A stretch of DNA of 64,000 nt from Trametopsis cervina (taxonomy: Eukaryota > Basidiomycota > Agaricomycetes > Polyporales > Irpicaceae). The notes under the pieces are model-generated. The model was not told the DNA's origin. It saw nothing but the letters and a program-made list of their open reading frames with translations, and did no database searches. A program made the translations under genes and the position numbers. Below are positions 33,324-44,388 of the stretch, piece by piece; the first letter of the stretch is position 1, and the number at the start of each line of letters is the position of its first letter. The stretch is taken from positions 186,001-250,000 of the forward strand of contig MU278357.1 of the NCBI GenBank assembly GCA_022385755.1, read 5' to 3'.

Positions 33324-35483
33324 TCAAGCACCAATCGCAACTGCCGCCTGCTGAGGCGAAGATAGCACAACGTTCACGGGTATCTGGGGTAATAAACCAC
33401 GCGTCGAGGGTGCCCCGTTGGGTAGAGGACTGCGTGTCCAGTCTGGCAGGATACTCTGCCCAGATTTCGGTGTTTGGACGTCAGCTTCCATCGATACGTC
33501 CTCATCAGGGTCGGCTTGAGCATCTGCTGCATCCCATTTTTCTCGCGCGACCTCTGCGCCACCAATCTTCAGGGACCTGAGAAGCACATGGGACGTTGAG
33601 GATACATATGGGCCAATGATGCGAACGCGTCACTCACCCTGCCAATGAGCCACCGACCCACGCCATTGTCGCGGGTGTGAAAGCCGGCGACTTGCCCGCG
33701 TTCGCGCTAGCCCGACTGGACGTCGGAGGTGGAGGTGCCGGGTTGTTCAGTATCGCAATGTATGGTATCAGAGGCCGAAGGCATGCGTAGCGGTCGTATG
33801 CCGATGGGCGTGGACGTCTTCCCGAAGGGGTTGAGACTCCTTGCGAAGAGGGTGGCGAAATGGTCCGCGTGAGCTCTGCGTGTAGCCTGGGAATGAACCC
33901 TGCTAGCATTGGTGTCCCTCCCACAATGACGATACTGGATACCAGAGATTTCCGTAGATCTACCGGAACCTAGTTGAATTCGTATCATTGAGAAGGAGTC
34001 AGTTAAATGTAGAGGTGAAGGCTCGGAGTTTCACTGGATATGGTTAACCTACCTTGAGCAAGGAGTCTAATATGACCTCGGCAACACTACTTTCGTCCAC
34101 GTCTCCTCCCTCAAAGAGTACCTCGGCTGCTCTCTCCCTGATCCACCCGGGAATTACGAGAGTCCCGCGACCGGTACCAGTCTGTTGAGAGGGTGGTGGC
34201 TCGACACGAATCCGAAGGTCGGTCGCAGTAGAGTGCCTTGTGTACAGGCTAGCAAGCGCTTGGAGATGGCTCTCGCCCGGCCGAGGTTGCGCAAAGCTCG
34301 AGGGGGCTTGTGAGGGGGCGATGAATGAGAAACCGGACGACTCCGTTTGTTCAGGCTGAGACATTGAAGCGCGATTTTCCAGGTCTACTGACATTCGGGA
34401 GAAGCTCGACTCTGACGTAGCAGGATCTGAAGGCGGTGCATCTAGCTCATCGTAGGGATTTGGGGTGGCCATCCGCACGTCCATATCCAGAGCTTCGCCA
34501 ACAAAACAACAGCGAGTCTTGAGTTCTTCGATGAGGGTCTCGGTAAGAAGCTCCTCTGGGACCCTTGTAGCCCGGGCAGATGCAGGGGTCGGCTGGGTGG
34601 CAGGAGCACTCAAGCTTTGTATTGGCGGGTGGTATGTACCAAAGAGTAGTAGAAGAGCCTTTAGATGCGATGACAACCGTGAGCCTGCTAAAGGGGTCGC
34701 GCGTAGCTGCGGAAATAGAGGTCTTGATGAATATATCTACAGCAAATGTCAGCATTCAACGTACGTCCAATGGTGCGACGAATACGCACAGGCAAGGCTG
34801 TTGACTCCAGATGACCGCAGTCCAACACGAGACCTGTTACTCTTCCCGCGGCTAGCAGAGAAAGCAGATGGCTCGGTGCAAATGATATAGATGGAACCTA
34901 CGATGTTCGCAATTAATCAAGTACGGATGTGGTTGTAGCGGACGACGGTACCTGTAGGTTGTTGAAGAGTATTTTCGCGAACATATCCTTAATGTATAGC
35001 GGAAGCAAGGGACTTTCAATGATAATAACTCTACGTGACTTTGGGTCAGTCAATAGGGAACTTATTAGAAGTAGCATTAGAAAGTTTCTTTATAGGTATT
35101 GTAGTGCGAGCGTACTCGTGAAATACAGCTCTTAGACATGTCTGTAACCTGGCTTCAAGAAGTCTGTCCTCCTCCTCTCTATCTGACAGGGAAGAAGCGC
35201 GGTTGAGTGTCCAGAGAGGCTTTCTCGTCCGTGTATCTGCATACAAGACATCTCGCGGTTTCCCTTCTCCACTGAATCCCACTTTCCATACCCGAGAGCC
35301 AGGGTCTAAAATGATACGGTCTTCGGTGCCATACAACGAGTGCCGTCGTGATGTTGTGTAGTGAGGCGACGAATGGACAATATGAGAGCTCGTCAGTACC
35401 CTTGATGTCTGAGGAGTTGTCATCGGTGTCCCGGTGTCGTATGTCGCATGCCGTCGACTTGGCGTTACTGGTGTGTTGGACAT
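33324..35483 (-). CDS. ARP10: Actin-related protein 10 (dynactin pointed-end complex)
   Basis: The start is ATG 35483 and the stop 33326-33324, with five or so introns. A Ser/Thr/Pro-rich head precedes the first actin phosphate loop equivalent (DRIILDPGSRVWKVGFSGEG). Later exons give RRVIIIESPLLPLYIKDMFA, KILFNNLQVPSISFAPSHLL and the second loop GLVLDCGHLESTALP, the counterpart of actin's VVDSGDGVT. The C-terminal part contains SSIVIVGGTPMLAGFIPRLH and MAWVGGSLAGSLK, the usual actin-fold ends. A low-complexity insertion (about residues 270-350, Ser/Pro/Glu-rich) lies between the subdomains. Arp10/Arp11 caps the pointed end of the Arp1 filament in dynactin and so supports dynein transport. Length and divergence fit fungal Arp10 rather than actin or Arp1. 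Confidence 0.9.
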
Positions 35484-35833
35484 GGTGTATTTGATCTAAT
35501 GAGTATAACTGACTAGACTTGCTTCAGTTGACCCACTAGCAACTCAGTGCGAGTTTACGGACATTGCAGATGTCGGAGAAGATGGTAGGACAGGGTCAAG
35601 CGAGCCGCTCGTTGTATGCAGAAGATCAGGCGCGGTGTGACGGTATGAATGTGAAAATCACGTGTAAGTGTCACAGCGTACAATGCTTGGCATCTTCCTG
35701 TAGTTCGGGCGGCGGACCAGCAAACAGCCAAGATGGAATCCGTCGGTCTCTTAGCACAACCGTCAACACGACGACAACTTCCAGCATTTCCATATCACAT
35801 TCCGTTCTTTAACATTCCACTCCTTGAACAAAG
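35484..35833. promoter_or_regulatory. Divergent promoter region, ARP10 / cupredoxin-like gene
   Basis: 350 bp between two divergent start codons. No clear TATA on either strand; a C/A-rich stretch (35750-35830) precedes the right-hand gene. Confidence 0.5.
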
Positions 35834-36774
35834 ATGCATCTGAAACAGCTTGCTGTGATACCGTGTCTGGCTGCTCTCACCCAAGCATTTACTTTCACGG
35901 TGAGTTCGGTGCTGGTTGGAGGTTTAGCAGTGTCTGAAAGCTCGTGCGGCCAGGTTACGGTTGGTATAGATGAAACAAATGGGAAACAAGGCATTGGTTT
36001 TGACCCTTCAACAATAGTACCTGCCGGTAAGGATTCCACATTGTCAAATCGAATGCAGTTGTTCAGTCAGGAATATAGCTGGTGACACAATCACTTTCAC
36101 TTTCGCGCTACCGTCATATATCAAGAATCCGACGTCAGCGCAACACAGTGCTACTCGTGAGTGTGCGCTGAGACCGTAAGAGGATTGTCAAACCGACCCG
36201 TGTGTCTTAGAGTCGACCTTTGAGTCTCCTTGTACTCCCAAGGACGGTGGCTTCGACACCGGTGCCCAGAACACCGGTTCCGAGAACGACAACACTGGTT
36301 CCAGTTTCAGCCTGACAGTATGTATACATCATGAGCTTTCAGGGCTCGTCCTATGCTTACATGTTATGTTTGCTAGGTAAACGACACCCAACCACTCTGG
36401 TACGCTGTCCACTGCACTCCTTCAGGTTACAATAGGCTCACTCCTCTGACAGGTTTTTCTCGTCCGTTGGTGCGGACTGCCGATCGGGCATGGTCCTTTC
36501 TGTCAATCCACCCACTAGCGGTGACATGACGGCCGCTGCGTTCAAGCAGAAGGCACTCTCCAGCTCTGGAACAACGCCGCCGGCCTCTTCCCCTGGCGTG
36601 ACGTCGTCGTCCTCTGGGGAGCCAAGTCCGAGCGAATCCAGCAGTGGATCAACCCCCTCCAATACTGCTGCTGCGCAACCGACCAGTAATTCAGCCTCAT
36701 CGGTCTCGGCATGGAATGCAATAGTGGCAGGCGCGGCAATGGTGGGATTCGGAGCATTAACTGCCGTGTTGTAG
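35834..36774 (+). CDS. Secreted cupredoxin-fold Ser-rich protein, likely GPI-anchored; copper ligands mostly lost
   Basis: Six exons join cleanly: 35834-35899, 35954-36026, 36079-36156, 36211-36317, 36377-36399 and 36453-36774. A signal peptide (MHLKQLAVIPCLAALTQA) is followed by a cupredoxin domain: TVTVGIDETN, PAAGDTITFTFALP, SAQHSATQSTFESPCTPKDG and VNDTQPLWFFSSVGADCRSG with MVLSVNPP. A Ser/Thr/Pro-rich stalk leads to a C-terminal hydrophobic tail (AWNAIVAGAAMVGFGALTAV) typical of GPI signals. Relatives have about one hundred residues of this fold at the cell wall. In copper-binding members the ligands are His in NHTVTQ, Cys in WFYC and His in GHC; here they read QHSATQ, WFFS and ADC, so only the first remains. 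Copper binding is therefore doubtful. Confidence 0.88.
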
Positions 36775-36927
36775 TGACCCACTTGAAATATGCTGTTCAA
36801 TGGACGGTTCAATAACTTACGCTCAATGACGCTTGTAGTCGTTCATTCTTTTAATATCCACACCGTCATTGACAGTAACAAAGCCTCGTTACGACGCAGA
36901 AGAATGATACACAGCATACATAAATAA

Positions 36928-38673
36928 CTATTTTCCACTCAAACTGTCCAGTCCAAATTCCCCGCCTGTGCCTCTGTCAAGCTCGTTGAATGGATCTCGC
37001 CTGCTTCCGGTTTTGGCGCGCCATAGTTGGGTGTAAAGCGCCTTAATCTTCTGCAACTCAGCATCCAAAGCCGCGGTTTTGTTCGCCAGCGCCACGAAAA
37101 TAGCGTGCTGCGCTTGCAGGGTAGAAGCAATCGCTGTTAAACGAACACCGACGAACCTGGATCAGCTCAGAATACAAGGCGTGTGAGAACACATTTACCA
37201 TGCGGTGTAGGCTGCACTTGTGCCGCAACGGAGGACAGCTTGCGCTCGATTTGCTATCATCGCGGGCTCGTTCGTAAGGCTGCACACGTATCCTCAGTGA
37301 CGATGACTAACCTCGATGGTCGACTTGTACCAGCGAAGCCGGCTGCGCATATCCTCCGTCACTCGTTCGAAGAACCTTTGCCGCGTCAATACGAAGTAAC
37401 TAACGGACGAAAATAGCCATCTCACTCTAAAGGAAATGAAGCATATGTCTTGAGGTATTGGCCATTCTGTTGCGGATTACGGAACCCATCAATTATGCGT
37501 GTGGTGATGATGGTGTCTTGGACGGTCTGGTCTGTCTTCGTCTTCAGATCCCGGGTATGATGCACATCGTTTTGTAGGACGGTGATTGCACTGACGAGCT
37601 CCTAAGCATTGCCGATCAGCAACAAGCAGTTGCGGAGGAACAAGGGGACGAACCTTATGAACACTTCGTAGGAACTCCTGGCCCTTCGTCGCCTCCTCGC
37701 CCAGCTTCCGTTGTTTGAGGTCATTGCTGATTTGCACACGGCCCTGTATGTGGGTACTATTCACGGTCTCGGTTCATTGCATCATGGCCCCAATATCACA
37801 AAGACCCACTCTATGTTTTCCAGCGTCCTTTTGACTTCCTCCGGCAAGTCGTTGAACTTAGTTGATTTCAGGAACAACGGAGCACTGGTGGACTGCTGCA
37901 TTCCAAGGCTGCTGCGGGGGTGGTCAATAGACGGACACCGCGATAAAGGTAAGTACCAACGTCCTGGGAGAATATATTGATAAGATAGTGTGTGGTAATG
38001 CACGGAAACGACCTACTGTTGTTGTGCCGGCGGCTTGAAGAACGAATTCGTCGACCCGGGGAATGCCTGCTGTGTCGGCTGTCGCTGTAGCTGTGACACC
38101 CCAAAGCCATTGGTAGATTGGCCAAAAGGGTTGCCTGCATTGCCACTATTGAGTCCCTGACCTAGGAGTGGGTTTGATTGCTGTGTTTGTGTGGAGAACA
38201 GGGAATTGGTGCTTTGTTGACCTTGTTGCTGCTAAACCTGTAAGTTAGAGAACATATGCCGTAAGTAACGGCTCACAGCTTGGTTGTTATTTTGCTGGTT
38301 ATTTTGGCCGAAGCCGGCGAAGAGGGAAGGTTGTGTCGTCTGCTGCTGTGGCGGCTGTTGTTGTTGCTGCTGCTGGGGCTGAGTTTGTCCAAAGCCACTG
38401 CCGAATAGCGATGGCGTTGTGATGGGTTGCTGAGCTTGCTGGTTCTGTTGCGGCTGTTGGCCAAGCAAACTTCCTCCAAACAGTGAATTGTTCTGTTGTG
38501 GCTGAGTTTGCTGCTGCTGAGTTGTGTTCCCGAATATCGAGGTCTGGGGTTGCGTTCCAGTTGTGTTTTGGCCAAACAATGACCCACTCGTCTTCCCAAA
38601 TCCTCTACAAAGTCGCGTTCAGTTAATCTCAAAATACACAGAACGACACATCACAAGCTCACGCAAAAGACAT
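36928..38673 (-). CDS. NUP49: FG-repeat nucleoporin Nup49/NUP58
   Basis: The start is ATG 38673; exon 1 is 11 bp (38673-38663) and joins exon 2 at 38604 to read MSFAGFGKTSGSLFGQN. The N-terminal part is a Gln/Asn-rich FG region (SLFGGSLLGQQ, SLFGSGFGQ, SLFAGFGQ, NPFGQS). The C-terminal part is helical: STKFNDLPEEVKRTLENIE, then HIQGRVQISNDLKQRKLGEE, GQEFLRSVHK and a final coiled coil ending before TAG 36930-36928. This matches the Nup49/NUP58 subunit of the central channel Nsp1 complex, whose FG repeats form the permeability barrier. The presence of TKFNDLPEEV separates it from Nup57/NUP54 and Nsp1. At least five introns are needed. A long CAG/CAA-type glutamine run at 38340-38385 may vary in length. 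Confidence 0.88.
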
Positions 38674-41151
38674 AGTTTGTCGCGCGTGAATTCAGGTCGC
38701 CGCAGAATCTAGCAGCGTTCATCTTAGGTTGACGAGCTCCAAACGCGTATGAGCGCCTGTAGGCACGTGGCAAGCACGTGCGTCGCGTCGGAGGCTTTTT
38801 TGTGATGTGAACTTCAAAGGCGTCTCCTCCTCATCTCACCGTGCACTACGACGAAACAATCTACCTCTGCTACTGCTTCCGTTATGGCTAAGGAAAGCTG
38901 CGTGCGGATGCCCCTGTAGAATACACAAAGAGCATACTGCGGACTCTCCACTGCATCAACATCCTGTCAAGGCTATCGGGTCGCCAACGGCGAGGTCTTC
39001 CGCCGGTAAACACGTCTCCGATCCACGACTTGCAAGAAACATTGTGCTATTCAGTATAAGCGGTGCGTACCTCTTCACGATGCCGTGTTTTGGTGTACTG
39101 ATCAATATCCCCCGTAACGACAGTCTCGACCTGGACCATGCAAGTAGAGACCTCCGTCTTTGTTCGCTACCTCTGCTTGCGCGACAGCGGTGACGCTTAG
39201 TGATCCGCCTTGGCCATGCTGCGGATGCTTTCTGGGCCTCTGCTCCTCCCCAGAGGCTCCCTGTAATGGCTTTCGCCGCGGCAATATCGGGGTACCGTAC
39301 GTGTGTCGTTGTTTCGTTTCGTTTCGTTCTGCGGGACGATTGCATTGACGCTGATGTACTAGTCCAAGATGATCTCCGGATATGCGGACTATATCCACAT
39401 GGCCAACTACTTATGATATTAGCGGGTGTTACTTCCGCAGGCGATCTCTTTCAATTACGCAGCACTTTCGAGCTCTTGACCTTATCCCCGACGGAGTGGG
39501 TATCACGGTGACATTCGCACTATGCTACAGTCCGCCAAAAGCGGCCTATTGGGCAGCTACCTGGAGATACAATTCGCACGTAAGTCATGCTTTCACGATG
39601 CTCTGGGCCGTGCAGTTCATGAATCGTCTAGTTTCTCATTTATCGTCGCAACTTTGCATGATCATCGTGAAAAGGGTAGTGCCTCTGGATTGTCACGACA
39701 ACTCAGACTTTTCACGACTGGCGCAAGCCTAGACCAAGTTTGAACTGCGCGCCTATTCCTATACAGTGGCCCTACAGAATCCTTCCAGATTCCGACAATT
39801 CACGCTACCTCACTAGGCCTCATCAAGGATCATCAGTCATAATCATCTCACATGCTCTTTGCATCTGAGAAGAACTGTCTGGATCTATCTGGAATATCTT
39901 GTGTAGTCTCGAATGCGCTCCCTGAATCTCGATCGCAGCGGTTTACTCTAGGTTCGAATCGAGGCCCAAACTCGCTGCCGTTTGCACCTTCTTCAGGATC
40001 GGAGAAGCCGCGTTATTTCTCAACGACAAATATTCGTCAAAATGGGCTATCACGGTCATTTTTGGCTCCATGTGTGAGTGCTCAGGGTGACGAACGGACG
40101 CTGACGATGAGACCGTGGAAGGTGGGCCTTCTTTCGACATTTGAGTCTCACACTAATTGATTTGCAAAGGCCAATTTCATCCCGCGAATAACGTGTCACA
40201 ACAGGAGAGACTCAACATCACAACCCGATGCCAGCAAAGCAGATAAAAACAGCAACAAGCCGCCGCCGTGTGGCGTGCGGGTCAAGGACCACTTCACCGC
40301 ATCGGGTTAGCGGGATCCACGTGGCATGAGAAACGAACCTGTCGCGACCGTTCGGGTATTTCACAGTGATTTCGATCCTCCCGCGAAGGCAATTAGCAGG
40401 TTTTGGAAAATGGCCTTCGAACATGTGGGCGGTATGTCGGCGTCCGACAGATACGAACCGCCAATCAACCTTTCTTCCAATGTCTGCCGGCCAGGACACA
40501 TGGAAGTGGGATACGCGTCGCGGTGCATGCAACCTTTGACGTACAGGATCCTGAGAGCGGTTATATCCGCCCTGGACAACAGTTAACGCCCGCGGCGTTG
40601 CCAGCTCTGAGCGCGCCAGACCCGTCGGACTTCGAGACCATCGCTATCGTTCTAACGTCGGGGGCGCCGATTGCTGTGCCACCGGAGACTAGGGCTCTTT
40701 CAGACCTGCCTAATCGGCGGCTCCTTGGATCGGCCGACGCCCTAAGCGATATGTTTCAAGAATACGGTGATGTAATCGTCTTTTGGGTGCGCCCCCCTTG
40801 TCGGCGCTTCCCACATACGTTGAAACGCATGTTGAGTCACGCTAGATTTGTGCCAGGTTACAGCGAACTCCGTCGTTAGCATATTCCTTGCGAGCCACGA
40901 CCGGATGTATCCCGCCATGATGGCGGCGGCCCCGGCGAGCCACGCTTAGAGGCTCGCCGTCCCGCACCAAGACACCCCTCGAAAAAGCCGCGCTGATGGC
41001 AGCAAGTGCTATAAAGCCCAGGGCGCAGGACGCGTCATTCCCAGAATCCACCCCGCCAACCACGTCTATAATTCTTTATCAACTACACTACTCACTTTTT
41101 TCTTCACGTTTATTTCCCTATATTCCTCTTTTTACATTACCCCGCCTCACA
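38674..41151. other. 2.5-kb stretch without a firm gene
   Basis: The left end is the Nup49 promoter. A (GTTTC)n microsatellite lies at 39311-39325. The longest frame is 158 codons at 40403-40879 (plus), with no recognisable family or composition; it may be a real but unknown short protein. Frames of 129 and 128 codons at 38956-39345 (minus) and 38807-39193 (plus) oppose each other and look like noise. The right end is the promoter of the zinc-cluster gene. Confidence 0.45.
40912..40959. repeat. Two adjacent GC-rich inverted repeats upstream of the zinc-cluster gene
   Basis: CCGCCAT-G-ATGGCGG (40912-40926) is a 7-bp stem with a 1-nt centre. CGGCGAGCC (40933-40941) pairs with GGCTCGCCG (40951-40959) around a 9-nt loop. 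They lie about 190-240 bp before the start codon of the Zn2Cys6 gene. Both contain CGG/CCG triplets in inverted orientation, the usual half-sites of Zn2Cys6 regulators, so autoregulation is conceivable. Confidence 0.6.
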
Positions 41152-41545
41152 ATGGATGCCCCACAAGTAAGAATCATTTTTCTTTGACACTGTTCACATA
41201 GGTCCTAATTCTCGTGCACAAAGCAGAGCCCGTCTCGTGACTACTATAGCGGTGGCCAGGAGTCCGACGGAGAGTCGTCCTACCGCCCCCGCACCCCACG
41301 CAGGACGCCCATGGCATGCGTGTTCTGCCGCGGTATGTGTGAACATTGCTTGTGGCCTGTGCATCCTGCTGACCATCTGCGCAGGTCGCAAGCTGAAATG
41401 TGACGGCAGGAGCACGTGTGCCAACTGTCATAAACGTGGTATCCTCTGCAACTATGTCCCAGTGTGAGGATCTGCTGGCCTGGATGCGTGTGGATGCCGA
41501 GCCAAACTGATCCATTCTCTCGTTTACAGTTCTGCCCAGAAGTAA
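41152..41545 (+). CDS. Zn2Cys6 zinc-cluster mini-protein, about 71 aa
   Basis: Exons 41152-41166, 41227-41332, 41385-41463 and 41530-41545 give MDAPQ, an acidic/Ser-rich linker, an Arg-rich stretch (YRPRTPRRTP), then the zinc cluster CVFCRGRKLKCDGRSTCANC followed by HKRGILC. The six cysteines have the fungal binuclear spacing C-x2-C-x6-C-x5-C-x2-C-x6-C. Such clusters bind CGG triplets in DNA. No dimerisation coiled coil or activation domain follows; the protein ends about ten residues after the last cysteine. An alternative 3' splice (donor at 41542, acceptor near 41627) would add PYLIPNPLSLLF and end at 41676. It is probably a complete small nuclear protein; a truncated regulator is the alternative. 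A TATAAT-like element lies near 41065. Confidence 0.8.
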
Positions 41546-42404
41546 ATCATGGCGCACGGCCTGGCTGCCCTGCCCCAAGATCATCATTACACCACCCTCG
41601 CTGCTAATAATCTCGTTCGTTTTACAGACCGTACCTAATCCCTAATCCCTTGTCGCTGCTCTTCGTCTGTGCCTGATCCGTTGTCCTCGTTATCGCTGTT
41701 ATTCTCCTGTAGCATTACGCCCGCCCGCGGCCTAGCGGGTACTCGAACATCTAATACTAATCGAGTAACGTAACCACGTTCTTCTGTACATAGTTCTCCC
41801 CTAATCGCCGTCGCCCACGGACACGCGAGGTCTGCTATACAGTATACTTTTAGGCTTTTGCTGCGCTGTGGGCGTGTGACGGCTGGCCGTGTGGCTGAGA
41901 ACACGGAAGAGAGGATGGTGTCGCAGCAGATGGGCGTCCAGCAGGTCGTGACCCGGGGTGTGCCCACGGGTGAGTGCTGCGAGTGACTCGAGAAGCAGGC
42001 ATTCTTGTGAACGTGCACTCGAACGCACAGCCGAGCACACAGTCGAGCACACCGCGAACACAGTGCTTCACCTGGAACGCAGTGCTTCACATTAATGCTT
42101 TACTTGGCTGACAGTGCTATACTACTGCTACCCTTTGTTCTCGGTGTACTGGCGGTGTTCCCGGGCAGCATGTGCCGCAGTGCGACCGCGCGAGACATTC
42201 TCCGTGGCGCGGGTGGTTTGTCTCAGCGAGCACATGCAACATACTGTGCGTCTTGATTGAAATACACCGTAAACATCTCACCGCGACACGAACATGCGAC
42301 GGAGTCACTCGCTCCCTCCACGACTTATCGCGGCTTATAAGTACACACCCATCCCGCTCGGATGAGACTTGTCCTACTTCCGTCGTCGCACGCCACCCTG
42401 TACA
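41546..42404. other. Intergenic region with degenerate short repeats
   Basis: Between 41990 and 42100 there are imperfect copies of short units (GAGCACAC/GAACACAG, and GTGCTTCAC twice). A 151-codon minus frame (41635-42090) spans this Cys/Arg-rich low-complexity stretch and is not convincing. The right end is the promoter of the arrestin-like gene. Confidence 0.45.
42335..42341 (+). promoter_or_regulatory. TATA box of the arrestin-like gene
   Basis: TTATAAG, 64 bp upstream of the start codon at 42405, in good position for a short 5' leader. Confidence 0.45.
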
Positions 42405-44205
42405 ATGGACAAGCAATCCGAGGCGCGTCAAGGCCACACAAGCAGTCGCTCAGGCTCGGTTGCTGAACACCATCTACCAAGATACAGGAGGACCTCATTC
42501 TCATCGGTGCAGAGCGTCGAGTTGCTTGAGCAGACTTATTCACTTCCGGACTCTAAAGGGCGGCCGTATGTGTGGATGAATGTCAAGAGTCGTGCAAAGG
42601 ACAAGAAAGTGTGGCCCCTATTTTGCGAGCGAGACACTATCACCGGCACAGTAGAGGTCGACTTTGACAAGACCGACGGAGCAAAGGGCGTGTCCATTGC
42701 GGTGGGTTTCGCTGTGCCTGAGATGTGACTCGACCCCCTGACAAAAAGCTTGGTCTCCGTTTCAGTTGTCCGGAGCAGTGACTGCCGTCGGACAGGAAGA
42801 ATTAGTGTTTTTGACAAGCACACAGGAGCTCTGGGACTCAAAGACCTCTGGCAAAGCACCGTCAGGCAGACAATCATGGCCGTTCTCGATTCCGATACCT
42901 ACAACGGCCGATGTCGCAGACAAGCCGAAAGCGAAGGCGGAGACGTATAGCTTGCCTCCCACGTTCAGCGGTAAGTACGATCTGCAGTGTGCGGAGACAT
43001 CCAGAACTCATTTGGACCACAGAACGGGCCAGTCCTGCATACATTGACTACAAGTTGACCGTCACAGTCAAGAGAAGTGCCTTCAGGGTGAATCAAATGT
43101 GCGTGACTTGGCCTTCTTGTATACAGTCAAACTGATCCATCATCACAGTCTCACTACAAGTATATACTACACGCCGCTCTCCCGTGCCCAGTCGCCCTCT
43201 CCGCTACGACTAGCTGCATATAGCGAAGGAGGGGTGTTGATTGGGCCAGAAGGAGATCCAGAAGGGTGGAAGGTGTTGGCCCCAGTGCGAATATCAGGCA
43301 CACTGTTCAAGACCCGCATAGTCAACGTCGACTGCACGGTCAGTCCTCACCCTACACCCCCCGTCATCTTGTGGGAGAGAAACCCAGCTGACGTCCTCTC
43401 CGCATGCAGATAGCGATAGCCCAACCAGTGAGTTCCATCCCCGCGTCTTGACCGTCCCATCCACTGACCCCGTGGCCCACAGCTATCGTTCGCGACAGGA
43501 TCGCCCATCCCCATATTCGCCACCTTCAGCGCAGACGACGAGCAGGCGCTCGACGTGATCAGCTCGCCAACGGCGGTCAAGGTGTGCCTCGTGCGCGAGC
43601 GTTTGATAGGCTCGGTCGCCACGCGGCCAGGAGGCCAGAGTAGCGCGAACACGATCCGCGAAGTCATGGGCGTCGCGAGCTTCTGGCCATCGCAGGACGG
43701 CGCGCAGGGCGCGCCGAACACACGCACGCTGCAGGGTGAGCTCGACGTGCGCAAGGCCCTAAGGCCGACGTTTACTTTTCCTACCTTTACGCTCCGGGTG
43801 AGTGGTTACTATTGTGCCATGCGGGAGAAGCCCACGCTGACGGGGGAAGCACCCGCCTTTCTTGGTGTACATGCGTGCGTGTGTTGTCATTGACAGTACG
43901 ATGTGTGCATGTACCCTTCGCAGGCGTCAGGCTTTGTGAGCGCGAACCCAGAAACGGTGTTGTTCGCCGAACGGGTGAGCCTTCATGCGCTGAATGCGCT
44001 CGGTGTGATACCAAAGTCGTATGCTCCCCCTGGGTACGTGGCCCCCGCTGAGCATACGTGGAACACCGCCGCAGGCTTTCTGGAAAATGGAAATCAACGG
44101 TAAGCATGGTCGTTTTTTTGACACTGCTGTCTGCGTACATGAGCTTAACATTGATATGTGATGTCTGTCTGGCGCAGATTCCTCCATTACGGAGGCTTCC
44201 AGTGA
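42405..44205 (+). CDS. Arrestin-like domain protein
   Basis: The start is ATG 42405 and the stop TGA 44203-44205, with seven or so introns. After a Ser/Arg-rich head the protein reads LEQTYSLPDSKGRPYVWMNV, SRAKDKKVWPLFCERDTITG, then TVEVDFDKTDGAKGVSIALS joining to GAVTAVGQEELVFLTSTQEL. The series continues with GRQSWPFSIPIPTT, SLPPTFS and AYIDYKLTVTVKRSAFRVNQ. The later exons hold the second half, ending FLHYGGFQ. This is the arrestin N-fold pattern: an edge-strand pair, a GxV..F.D core, WPFSIPLP and LPPTF, then Y-x-L-x-V-x-V-x-R. Fungal alpha-arrestins recruit ubiquitin ligases to cargo, but I see no PPxY motif, so an adaptor role is uncertain. Proteins of this shape are common in Agaricomycetes and mostly uncharacterised. 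Confidence 0.82.
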
Positions 44206-44388
44206 ACACATTCTAAGCTGTATTTTCCCCGGTGTATGTATTGACATGTCGGACATTTGTATCAGCCTTGGTTGTGTAGTATTATCTCAATGTTATCATA
44301 CGTGGAGGCTAATTCACGAACACTCATGACGTTCATGCTTCCTGTTCACGTAGATCGTAGTTGCCCGCGTCCCCGCGTAACGGCGATC

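Noticed and set aside
36400..36452. Suspected frameshift in the cupredoxin-like gene
   Set aside because: A 53-bp intron (donor at 36400, acceptor ending 36452) restores the frame and the expected LW-FF junction, so no break is needed.
39940..39975. tRNA-like B box (GGTTCGAATC at 39951-39960)
   Set aside because: The flanking bases do not form a T-arm stem and no A box or acceptor stem is found at the right distance.
40403..40879. 158-codon plus frame before the zinc-cluster gene
   Set aside because: No recognisable domain or signal; could be real but cannot be supported from sequence alone.
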